A stretch of 64,000 bases of DNA, taken from contig NZ_QHLQ01000008.1 in NCBI RefSeq assembly GCF_011813015.1, forward strand, positions 62,001-126,000, written 5' to 3'. Position numbers and translations under genes: made by a program. Below, piece by piece: positions 26,062-33,392 of the stretch. Numbering within the stretch: position 1 is the first letter of the stretch; each line of letters begins with the position of its first letter. A model generated the notes under the pieces. It worked only from the letters and a program-made list of their open reading frames with translations, searched no databases and was not told the origin of the DNA. This DNA is from Parasedimentitalea denitrificans. Its GTDB lineage: Bacteria > Pseudomonadota > Alphaproteobacteria > Rhodobacterales > Rhodobacteraceae.

Positions 26062-27561
26062 ATGCAAGAGCTGACCCACTATATCAACGGTGAACACGTC
26101 AAAGGTACGTCCGGACGATTTGCTGATGTCTTCAACCCGGCTACTGGCGAAGTGCAGGCCAAAGTCCCGCTAGCAACCAAGGAAGAGCTGGAAGCAGCCG
26201 TTGCCGTTGCAAAGGCTGCTCAGCCTGCATGGGAAGCGGTAAACCCACAGCGTCGCGCCCGTGTGATGATGAAATATGTATCGCTGCTGAACCGCGATAT
26301 GGACAAGCTGGCCGAGGCCCTGAGCCGCGAGCACGGTAAAACCATCCCCGACGCCAAAGGCGACGTTCAGCGTGGTCTGGAAGTTGTCGAATACTGCATC
26401 GGCGCGCCACAGATGCTGAAAGGTGACTTCACCGACAGCGCTGGCCCCGGCATCGACATGTACTCCATGCGCCAGGCGCTAGGTGTCACTGCAGGTATCA
26501 CGCCGTTCAATTTCCCGGCGATGATCCCAATGTGGATGTTTGCACCAGCGATCGTTTGCGGCAACGCCTTCATCCTGAAACCCTCCGAGCGCGCACCTTC
26601 GGTTCCGCTGATGCTGGCTGAACTGCTGGAAGAAGCAGGCCTGCCAAAAGGCATCATTCAGGTTGTCAACGGCGACAAAGAAGCGGTTGATGCGATCCTG
26701 TACAACGACGTTGTTCAGTCGGTTGGCTTTGTTGGCTCGACACCAATCGCTGAATACATCTATGGCACAGGCTGTGCCCAGGGTAAGCGCGTTCAGTGTT
26801 TCGGTGGCGCCAAGAACCACATGATCATCATGCCTGACGCTGACCTGGACCAGGCTGCTGACGCGCTGATCGGTGCCGGTTACGGTGCTGCTGGCGAACG
26901 CTGCATGGCGATTTCGGTTGCAGTTCCTGTTGGTCAGGAAACTGCTGACAAGCTGATCGAAAAGCTGATCCCACGTGTCGAGAGCCTGAAAGTTGGCCCT
27001 TACACTGCCGGTAACGATGTTGACTATGGCCCGGTTGTCACCAGCGCTGCCAAAGACAACATCCTGAGCCTGGTTCAAACCGGTGTGGATCAAGGCGCTG
27101 ATCTGGTTGTTGATGGTCGCGACTTCTCCCTGCAAGGTTACGAGGACGGATTCTTTGTTGGCCCGCACCTGTTCGACAACGTCACACCCGACATGGATAT
27201 CTACAAGAAAGAGATCTTTGGCCCGGTTCTGACAACTGTGCGTACAGAAACCTATGAGGAAGCAATCCAGCTGGCGATCACCCACGAGTATGGCAACGGC
27301 ACCGCGATCTACACACGCGATGGCGACACCGCCCGTGACTTTGCCAACCGGATCAATATCGGCATGGTCGGCATCAACGTGCCAATCCCGGTTCCGCTGG
27401 CCTATCACACCTTTGGTGGCTGGAAGAAATCTGCCTTTGGTGACCTGAACCAGCACGGCCCGGATGCGTTCAAATTCTACACACGCACCAAAACCGTGAC
27501 AGCACGCTGGCCCTCGGGCATCAAAGAAGGCGGCGAGTTCTCTATCCCAGTGATGGAATAA
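26062..27561 (+). CDS. mmsA: methylmalonate-semialdehyde dehydrogenase (CoA-acylating)
   Basis: A 499-residue aldehyde dehydrogenase of the CoA-acylating type. It oxidises methylmalonate semialdehyde or malonate semialdehyde to propionyl-CoA or acetyl-CoA with NAD and CoA, in valine, myo-inositol or beta-alanine breakdown. Visible signs are TPFNFP at 148-152, the catalytic cysteine C281 in GAAGERCMAIS, and FGGAKNH at 247-253, where ordinary ALDHs carry a catalytic glutamate in an ELGG motif; the glutamate's absence is typical of MMSDH. GGAGG lies 5 bases before the ATG. It is a single gene divergent from a LysR regulator and ends in a strong terminator. No other valine-pathway gene is near. 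Confidence 0.95.
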   Translation: MQELTHYINGEHVKGTSGRFADVFNPATGEVQAKVPLATKEELEAAVAVAKAAQPAWEAVNPQRRARVMMKYVSLLNRDMDKLAEALSREHGKTIPDAKGDVQRGLEVVEYCIGAPQMLKGDFTDSAGPGIDMYSMRQALGVTAGITPFNFPAMIPMWMFAPAIVCGNAFILKPSERAPSVPLMLAELLEEAGLPKGIIQVVNGDKEAVDAILYNDVVQSVGFVGSTPIAEYIYGTGCAQGKRVQCFGGAKNHMIIMPDADLDQAADALIGAGYGAAGERCMAISVAVPVGQETADKLIEKLIPRVESLKVGPYTAGNDVDYGPVVTSAAKDNILSLVQTGVDQGADLVVDGRDFSLQGYEDGFFVGPHLFDNVTPDMDIYKKEIFGPVLTTVRTETYEEAIQLAITHEYGNGTAIYTRDGDTARDFANRINIGMVGINVPIPVPLAYHTFGGWKKSAFGDLNQHGPDAFKFYTRTKTVTARWPSGIKEGGEFSIPVME

Positions 27562-27589
27562 GCTCCGCTTCTAGAATGACTTACGGAAT

Positions 27590-27620
27590 GGCCGCAGAGA
27601 AATCTGCGGCCTTTTCTTTT
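27590..27620 (+). terminator. rho-independent terminator of mmsA
   Basis: GGCCGCAGA-GAAA-TCTGCGGCC forms a perfect 9-bp stem with a GAAA tetraloop, followed by TTTTCTTTT. It lies 28 bases after mmsA and next to the end of the convergent L,D-transpeptidase gene. Confidence 0.92.
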
Positions 27621-27624
27621 GCGG

Positions 27625-28224
27625 TTACAGCAGTCGGACCTGGGTTCCCACCTTCACCAGCTCATACAGGTCTTCGACATGCTGGTTGTACAGCCCAATG
27701 CACCCCGACGAACTCTGCCGACCAATTTTGCGAGTGTCATGGGTTCCGTGAACCAGATAGGCCGGCCAATCCAGATACATTGCGCGGGTCCCTAATGGAT
27801 TACCCGGACCACCGTCCATCCGCAGTGGCAAAGTCGGGTCCCGCTCGCGCATTGATGCGGTCGGCGTCCAACTGGGGTTCTTTGCCTTGCGGACCACTTT
27901 TGAATAGCCACGTTTGGTCAGCTCTTCGGTCAGTGGTACAGATGACGGGAACAGGCGATAGGTACTTTCATCCCCACTCCAGTAATGGACTGCTCGGCTA
28001 TTGATATCCGCCAGCAAACAACCAACCCCCAAGGTCTCAAAATGATCCTGCCAGCGCTGCTTGCGAAACGCTGAAATGTTGCGATTGACCGAGACCTCGT
28101 TCCCGATGGACTCTTCATCCACAGGAAACGCATCCGTTGACTGCGCCCGTAGAATTGACGGCGTCATCAGCGTCGCGGCAGCACCCATCAGGGCACGGCG
28201 GCGGGTCACAGGGGTCTTAGACAT
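27625..28224 (-). CDS. L,D-transpeptidase (YkuD fold) with Tat-type signal
   Basis: A 199-residue exported protein. The N-terminus has a twin-arginine-like signal, TRRRALMGAAATLM at about residues 7-20, ending near AQA. The C-terminal half is a YkuD domain with HGTHDTRKIG from residue 159 and RQSSSGCIGL with the catalytic cysteine C175. Such enzymes cross-link peptidoglycan by 3-3 bonds or attach proteins to it. The usual S-H-G-C signature here reads S-S-G-C, a substitution found in some alphaproteobacterial members. The ATG at 28224 has GGAGG 5 bases before it; a longer frame to 28314 lacks a site and would hide the signal. Confidence 0.87.
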   Translation of the reverse strand: MSKTPVTRRRALMGAAATLMTPSILRAQSTDAFPVDEESIGNEVSVNRNISAFRKQRWQDHFETLGVGCLLADINSRAVHYWSGDESTYRLFPSSVPLTEELTKRGYSKVVRKAKNPSWTPTASMRERDPTLPLRMDGGPGNPLGTRAMYLDWPAYLVHGTHDTRKIGRQSSSGCIGLYNQHVEDLYELVKVGTQVRLL

Positions 28225-28474
28225 TTGGCCTCCGAAGAATTTTGTCTGGCTGTTCTGATCATGCGCCGACCATACCGATGCCGCGCGACATAGACAGTGA
28301 ACCAGCACACACATCCTCGTGCTTCACAGGTTTGTGTAGTCTCCGTTACCAGCGGCACAGGTTCCCTCCAGTCAACATGCCGTTCACCTGCTATTGACCC
28401 TGCTCCACCGCCACGCTCTTATCGCGCAGGCTGAAACACTTCCAACAACAGCCAGTCCTAACAGGAGAGACCTC

Positions 28475-29173
28475 ATGCAGCAGCCAATTCAGCTATATTA
28501 TTGGCCCACTCCAAACGGTTGGAAGATCTCCATTGCGCTTGAGGAAATGGGCCTGCCGTACGAGCTGAACCTGATTGACATTAACAAGGGGGATCAGTTC
28601 GAGCCGGATTTCCTAAAGATTGCCCCCAACAATCGGATGCCGGCCATCACCGATCCAAACGGACCAGACGGCGCACCGATCTCTCTGTTCGAAAGCGGTG
28701 CGATTCTTCAGTATCTGGCCCGCAAGATCGGACGCTTTTATGGCGATACAGAACGGGCACGACTGGTGGTCGATCAATGGCTGATGTGGCAAATGGGCGG
28801 GGTTGGACCAATGGCCGGTCAGGCGCATCATTTCCTGAAATATGCGCCTAAGATGGATCCACCGCAGGATTTACCCTATGCCAAGGATCGCTACCGGGCC
28901 GAGGTGGCGCGACTTTACGGCGTGCTGGATCGTCAATTGGCTGAGAACACCTATGTGGCTGGCGAAGACTACACCATCGTCGATATGGCTATCTGGCCTT
29001 GGGCCTCGCTTTGGGAAGGCCAGCAACAGACTCTTGAAGATAAGCCACATTTAGCTCGTTGGCTGGACCTTGTCAGCAGCCGCCCCGGTGTTATCGTCGG
29101 GCACGCCCTGGCGCTGGAACTGCGCGGCGGCCAGCAAAGCAAAGCGGCGCAGGATTTGTTGTACAAGCGGTGA
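28475..29173 (+). CDS. glutathione S-transferase family protein (YfcG-like)
   Basis: A 232-residue thioredoxin-fold GST. The N-terminal domain begins LYYWPTPNGWKISIALEEMG (about 7-26), the phrase TPNG-K being typical of the YfcG/Ure2-like (nu-class) disulfide-bond oxidoreductases, and includes LFESGAILQYLARK near 70-83, the glutathione gamma-glutamyl site. A helical C-terminal domain follows from about 95. AGGAGAG lies 6 bases before the chosen ATG at 28475; an open frame extends 27 codons upstream without one. The physiological substrate is unknown. It is a single gene facing yciB. Confidence 0.9.
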   Translation: MQQPIQLYYWPTPNGWKISIALEEMGLPYELNLIDINKGDQFEPDFLKIAPNNRMPAITDPNGPDGAPISLFESGAILQYLARKIGRFYGDTERARLVVDQWLMWQMGGVGPMAGQAHHFLKYAPKMDPPQDLPYAKDRYRAEVARLYGVLDRQLAENTYVAGEDYTIVDMAIWPWASLWEGQQQTLEDKPHLARWLDLVSSRPGVIVGHALALELRGGQQSKAAQDLLYKR

Positions 29174-29192
29174 TTGTTCACCTCTGACGCAC

Positions 29193-29298
29193 GGGCAGTG
29201 CCTGACCTTGGAGAGGTGCAAAGCGCCTTCCCGTTTTGCCGAAGGCAAACCTATGGTTTGACGGGGAGGTCAGGCGCGGCCCGGCCTCTCGGCCGGGC
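29193..29298 (-). repeat. dispersed palindromic repeat, copy 2
   Basis: Read on the minus strand this intergenic stretch has GCCCGGCC-GAGA-GGCCGGGC, then GCGCCTGACC, an inner variable part with a small inverted repeat (TTTGCCTTCGGCAAA), then GGCGCTTTGC, and ends GGTCAGGCACTGCCC. The blocks and their order match the element at 6185-6263. It occupies most of the 170-base gap between the convergent GST and yciB genes; the GC-rich hairpin may also terminate yciB. Confidence 0.65.
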
Positions 29299-29343
29299 GA
29301 TACAGAAAACCAGTTCGCACTAGGCGACGGTATACCTAGCCTC

Positions 29344-29961
29344 TTATTCGGCAGCACCCGGTGTTTCTTCGCTCTCTTCGCCATATTTCTGGAACAGGCC
29401 ACTTTGCGAGATAAAGAACACAAACACCGCAGCGGTCAGGCCAAAGGTCTTGAAATAGACCCATGTGCTTTCATCCTGGGTGCGCCAGATCAGTTCGTTC
29501 AGCACCGCCAGCCCCAGAAAGAACCCGCACAGGCGTTTGGTCAGGATCATCCAGCCTTCTTCCTTCATTGGCAGAACTTCCTCCATCACCAATTTCAGGT
29601 AGCTCTGGCCGCGCAGCAGACCAAAGCCTAGCACACCGCCAAACAGAACATAAAGCAACGTCGGCTTCATTTTGATGAATTTGGGATCATTGAGCCAGAC
29701 AGACAGGCCACCCATGACAATGACCAGCACCAGCGTCATAATTTGCATCTTGGACAGATGACCGGTCAGTTTCCATAGGATAGCAGAGGACAGGATCATC
29801 AGCGGGATGAAAGCCGCAGTGATAACAATAAATCCCTGATACTCGGTTCCTGCGATCAGGAAACTACTGTCTTTCAGCTTCATATAACCGATAAAGAACA
29901 GCACGATGGGGCCCATTTCCAGCACCATCTTCAGCATCGGGTTGATCTTTTCCTTGGCCAT
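29344..29961 (-). CDS. yciB: inner membrane protein YciB (intracellular septation protein A family)
   Basis: A 205-residue membrane protein with about five to six spans (about 17-33, 41-60, 72-92, 100-120, 140-165 and 165-185), starting MAKEKINPMLKMVLEMGP and containing FLGLAVLNELIWRT, both characteristic of the YciB/IspZ family. In enterobacteria YciB has been linked to envelope maintenance and cell division. AGGACAGG precedes the ATG. It lies downstream of a DMT transporter and ftsY on the same strand, an arrangement usual for Rhodobacterales. Confidence 0.93.
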   Translation of the reverse strand: MAKEKINPMLKMVLEMGPIVLFFIGYMKLKDSSFLIAGTEYQGFIVITAAFIPLMILSSAILWKLTGHLSKMQIMTLVLVIVMGGLSVWLNDPKFIKMKPTLLYVLFGGVLGFGLLRGQSYLKLVMEEVLPMKEEGWMILTKRLCGFFLGLAVLNELIWRTQDESTWVYFKTFGLTAAVFVFFISQSGLFQKYGEESEETPGAAE

Positions 29962-30010
29962 TGCCTGTCCTTTTATTTCGTCCTGCGGGGCACACCCTAT
30001 TGGCGTGGCC

Positions 30011-30913
30011 TTATCCGCCCATCTCCACTATCACGGCACCCAGCGCGATCAAAGCCATCAAGGCAATGCGACGCGGGCCGACTGTCTCTTTCAGCACCAA
30101 CCAGCCAATCAGGGCTGCAAACACGGTTGAAGTCTCGCGCAGTACCGCTGCCTCGCCAACCTTGTCCAACCGGGTTGCCAGCATAACGGCACCAAAAGAC
30201 ATAAAGGCCACCAGCCCGCCAAAGAACCCGCGCAGCATTAACGGACCGGCGGCCGGTGGTTCGGCCATTTTGCGGTACCGCATATAGGCATAGATCGGCA
30301 TGGCGATCCCGTCGATCATGAAGAACCAGGCCAGAAAGGTGAACGGATCCGCCGTGGCACGGATGCCATAGGCGTCATAGGTGGTGTAGAGCGCGACAAA
30401 CAATCCGGTGATCCCGGCCAGAACCAAGGCGATCACCAGCGTATCACGGTTAGTTTCCAGATAGCGCAGGTTATAGGCGGCCAAGCCAAAGATCCCCATC
30501 AACAGCACCATCACCCCGCTCCACTGGATCAGGGTGAATGTCTCACCAAACAGGAAATAGGCGCCAATCACCGTGAACAGCGGCCCGGTGCCCCGCACCA
30601 CCGGATAAACCACAGTGTAGGATCCCTTGGTATAGGCCAGTGCCTGCAGGGCCTTGTACAGAATATGGATGACCCAAACGGCGGCGAAAATGACCCACAT
30701 ATGCGGCTCTGGCCAGGGCACCACAAACAGGGCAAACGGCGCGGCCATCATACCGTATGAAAAATCAATGGCCCCGCGTGACAACCAGGGATCATGGCGA
30801 CCCTTTTGCAAGGCCCCGAACACCGCGTGCAGCACAGCTGCCATCAATGCCAGATACAAGGCTGCCCGATGGCCAGCCTCGGTGCCTTCCAAAGAAATCA
30901 GCCAATCGCTCAA
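30011..30913 (-). CDS. EamA/DMT-family transporter
   Basis: A 300-residue protein with ten predicted membrane spans in two EamA-like halves; the conserved end VFAALIGWLVLKETVGPRRIALMALIALGA shows the typical xxWxxLxE pattern near residue 270. Substrate is unknown; family members export amino acids, metabolites or nucleotide sugars. The likely start is a TTG at 30911-30913, with GAGGT 7 bases upstream; the only nearby ATG is out of frame and stops after three codons. It sits between ftsY and yciB, probably in one operon. Confidence 0.87.
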   Translation of the reverse strand: MSDWLISLEGTEAGHRAALYLALMAAVLHAVFGALQKGRHDPWLSRGAIDFSYGMMAAPFALFVVPWPEPHMWVIFAAVWVIHILYKALQALAYTKGSYTVVYPVVRGTGPLFTVIGAYFLFGETFTLIQWSGVMVLLMGIFGLAAYNLRYLETNRDTLVIALVLAGITGLFVALYTTYDAYGIRATADPFTFLAWFFMIDGIAMPIYAYMRYRKMAEPPAAGPLMLRGFFGGLVAFMSFGAVMLATRLDKVGEAAVLRETSTVFAALIGWLVLKETVGPRRIALMALIALGAVIVEMGG

Positions 30914-30971
30914 TTTAGAACCTCATGTCAGGTCGACAGCGCCGGGGGTTTGCCACCCCCGGTCCCCCGGA

Positions 30972-30993
30972 AGGTATTTTTAACAAGAAGAAG
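30972..30993. repeat. intergenic motif AGGTATTTTTAACAAGAAGAAG
   Basis: In the 83-base gap between ftsY and the DMT gene, a GC hairpin (CCGGGGG-TTTGCCA-CCCCCGG) is followed by a T-rich, then purine-rich string starting AGGTATTTTTAACAAGAAG. A near copy, GAGTATTTTTAGCAAAAAG, is found at 33355-33375. The shared pattern is RGTATTTTTARCAARAAGAA. In both places it lies at the edge of a gene. Function is unknown. Confidence 0.45.
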
Positions 30994-30996
30994 AGA

Positions 30997-32073
30997 TCAG
31001 GACAGACCCTGCCCGGTTAGAGCAGCGGCAAATTCCTGTGGATCAAAGGGGGCCAGGTCGTCGATCTGTTCGCCGACCCCGATCGCGTGAATTGGCAGGC
31101 CGAATTTGTCAGCCAGTGCCACCAGCACACCACCACGGGCTGTGCCATCTAGTTTGGTCATCACCAAGCCGGACACGTCAGAGATTTTCTGGAACACCTC
31201 GACCTGGTTCAGCGCGTTCTGACCAGTGGTGGCATCCAGCACCAACAGGGTATTGTGCGGTGCATCTGGATCTACCTTGCGGATCACCCGGACGATCTTG
31301 GACAGTTCTTCCATCAGGTCAGCACGGTTCTGCAACCGACCTGCGGTGTCGATCATCAATAGATCTGCACCGTCTTCTTGTGCCTTGGTGATCGCGTCAA
31401 ACGCCAGTGAGGCCGGGTCGGAGCCTTCGGGGGCGGTCAGAACTGGCACCCCGGCGCGCGTCCCCCAGACCTGCAACTGTTCTACGGCTGCAGCCCGGAA
31501 TGTGTCGCCAGCGGCAATCACCACCGATTTGCCCGCTGCCTTGAATTGGCTGGCCAGTTTGCCGATGGTGGTGGTTTTGCCGGATCCATTGACGCCAACC
31601 ACCAGAACCACCTGCGGGCGTTTGGAGTAGATCGGCATCGGCTTGGCGACGTTTTCCATGATGCGGGCGATCTCTGCCGCCAAAAGATCCTTGATCTCGG
31701 ATGTGGACAGCTTTTTGCCAAAGCGGCCTTCGGCCATGTTGGCTGTAACCCGCAATGCCGTATCCACGCCCATGTCAGATGTGATCAGCAGTTCTTCGAG
31801 CTGTTCCAACATGTCGTCGTCCAGCACCCGGCGGGGCTCGTCCGGTTTGCGCCCCAGCAGGCGGCCCACGAGGCCAGGCGAGGCCGGTTCAGGTGCAGCA
31901 GGTTGGGCAGGCTGTGTCGCCGGAGTGTCAGGGATATCAGCAACGGGTGCAGGCGCCGGTTTCTCAGCCTGGGGTGCAGGCTCGACCGCCTCTTCGACAA
32001 TTGCGTCAAGTCCCTGTTCCAGCTTGGATGAGGACTTGAACAGTTTGTCTTTTAGTTTGGAGAAAAACGCCAT
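30997..32073 (-). CDS. ftsY: signal recognition particle receptor FtsY
   Basis: A 358-residue SRP receptor GTPase that docks ribosome-nascent chain complexes at the membrane. An acidic, proline-rich A region (about 15-65) is followed by the N domain and the G domain with GVNGSGKTTTIGKLA (P-loop, about 160-174), DTAGRLQNR and TKLDGTARGG. I prefer the ATG at 32073 (MAFFSKLKDKLF), 6 bases from GGAG; one codon earlier is another ATG at closer spacing, and a longer frame to 32103 has no site. It is followed by the DMT transporter and yciB. Confidence 0.96.
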   Translation of the reverse strand: MAFFSKLKDKLFKSSSKLEQGLDAIVEEAVEPAPQAEKPAPAPVADIPDTPATQPAQPAAPEPASPGLVGRLLGRKPDEPRRVLDDDMLEQLEELLITSDMGVDTALRVTANMAEGRFGKKLSTSEIKDLLAAEIARIMENVAKPMPIYSKRPQVVLVVGVNGSGKTTTIGKLASQFKAAGKSVVIAAGDTFRAAAVEQLQVWGTRAGVPVLTAPEGSDPASLAFDAITKAQEDGADLLMIDTAGRLQNRADLMEELSKIVRVIRKVDPDAPHNTLLVLDATTGQNALNQVEVFQKISDVSGLVMTKLDGTARGGVLVALADKFGLPIHAIGVGEQIDDLAPFDPQEFAAALTGQGLS

Positions 32074-32147
32074 CATGGTCTCCGCAAAGGGTTTCTCCCT
32101 CACTTAATGCGGATTTGCGGCACATGCAAAGGGCTCAGGGTAAGGGC

Positions 32148-32798
32148 TCAGGCAAAAGTTGTGAAAAACCCGGCTTGTGCGCCCCAATAGGTGACCCAGA
32201 TGACATAGGGAGTGACGCGACGGGCCGGGTGATCCGGCTTTAGCACAAAGGTTTCAGCGGCCAGAACCATATCTGACAGGATAAACAACAGTGAAGCAGA
32301 CAATAGCAATAGGAGCATCCCCTGCCCCGGCACTGTCAGCGCCGCCAGCCCCATGCCCAAAATGATCGGGATGTAGCACAGAACGGGGATCTTCAGCGCG
32401 CCTGCGCGCGGGGCAAGCAATGCAGCCATCGCCAGCCCGACACAGAGCAATACAATCACCGGGGCCAGATGGGGCATCATCAGCAGTTGCGCCGGATCAC
32501 TGTCAGATAGCCCCAGGAACAACGCGATATAGCCCAGATGCCCCAGCGCAAATGCGCCGATGCCTGCCATGAAATAGGTGTCGCCGTCACGTGACAGGCA
32601 GAAATCCCCCACCGCACAGGCTGCCAGCGCCAGAACCAACAGCAAGGGCGCCCCGCCCCAAGCCGCCGCCAGAGCCAGCAAGGCCACCGAAGCGGTTTTG
32701 GTCAGACTGCGCAATGTGCCCTGCGGCCCGGTTGTTTGCCACAGGTAGGTAGCGGCGCAAAGGGCTGCAGACAGGAAGAGAATTTGGTCAAGTGTCAT
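32148..32798 (-). CDS. YhhN/TMEM86 family membrane protein (lysoplasmalogenase-like)
   Basis: A 216-residue protein with about eight hydrophobic spans. The phrases LALAACAVGDFCLSR near residue 57-71 and FILSDMVLAAETF near 172-184 contain the paired aspartates typical of the YhhN (TMEM86) family. Some members hydrolyse the vinyl-ether bond of lysoplasmalogens; the activity of alphaproteobacterial members is not established. It lies 45 bases before the ftsY start on the same strand, so the two could be co-transcribed, although ftsY seems to have its own ribosome site. Confidence 0.85.
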   Translation of the reverse strand: MTLDQILFLSAALCAATYLWQTTGPQGTLRSLTKTASVALLALAAAWGGAPLLLVLALAACAVGDFCLSRDGDTYFMAGIGAFALGHLGYIALFLGLSDSDPAQLLMMPHLAPVIVLLCVGLAMAALLAPRAGALKIPVLCYIPIILGMGLAALTVPGQGMLLLLLSASLLFILSDMVLAAETFVLKPDHPARRVTPYVIWVTYWGAQAGFFTTFA

Positions 32799-32932
32799 GA
32801 GGGGGCCTCCTGGTTTGGCGGTCAGGTTTGCCCAATCCGGAGGGTGTGGTCAAAGGTGACCCCGCGCCAACCTGTTACCTGTGGTAGGCAAGACCCATAG
32901 CCTGAAAGCGATGAATCTGGCACAGTCATCCC

Positions 32933-33337
32933 ATGCGCATCTGTTTAATGATTCCCTTGGTTCTATCGCATCTGTTGCCCAGCTCGCTGATGGCTGGGGA
33001 GCCGATGAACGGTGAGGCGTTCGATCGCTACACCTTAGGCCGCACGCTGTATTATGGGTTTGATGGAACCACCTATGGGGTTGAGCGGTATCTGCCAAAC
33101 CGTCGGGTGCTTTGGTCATTTCTGGATGGGCGCTGCGAGGAAGGCCACTGGTACGAAGAGGCTGGCCAGATCTGTTTCATCTATGAACATCGCAGTGACC
33201 CGCAATGCTGGAGTTTTTCAGTGGAGCCGCACGGGTTGGTGGCCCGGTTTGAGAACAATCCGGAAGCGACGGAACTGTATGAGGTCGAAGATCTGGCCGA
33301 AGAGATGCTGTGCTATGGTCCGGACGTAGGTGTTTGA
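32933..33337 (+). CDS. small secreted hypothetical protein
   Basis: A 134-residue protein with a signal peptide (about residues 1-20, ending SLMAG) and a mature part rich in tyrosine, tryptophan and acidic residues, with four cysteines (in DGRCEEG, QICF, DPQCWSF and EEMLCYG) that could form two disulfides in the periplasm. The alternation GFDGTTYGVERY and CWSFSVEPHG suggests a beta-rich fold. I do not recognise a named family; similar small exported proteins occur in Rhodobacterales. The ATG at 32933 lacks a clear ribosome site. It is alone between the lysoplasmalogenase-like gene and xseA. Confidence 0.7.
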   Translation: MRICLMIPLVLSHLLPSSLMAGEPMNGEAFDRYTLGRTLYYGFDGTTYGVERYLPNRRVLWSFLDGRCEEGHWYEEAGQICFIYEHRSDPQCWSFSVEPHGLVARFENNPEATELYEVEDLAEEMLCYGPDVGV

Positions 33338-33354
33338 GGCCCCGGTTGGGATTT

Positions 33355-33375
33355 GAGTATTTTTAGCAAAAAGAA
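33355..33375. repeat. intergenic motif GAGTATTTTTAGCAAAAAGAA
   Basis: Located 18 bases after the small secreted protein gene and 18 bases before the end of the convergent xseA gene. It matches the motif at 30972-30993 at most positions (RGTATTTTTARCAARAAGAA). No strong stem precedes it here, so it is not simply the T tail of a terminator. Confidence 0.45.
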
Positions 33376-33392
33376 ACCACGGGCGCGCTGAT

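Noticed and set aside
26479..27456. 325-codon minus-strand frame opposite mmsA
   Set aside because: No recognisable domain, and mmsA with its catalytic motifs clearly owns this region.
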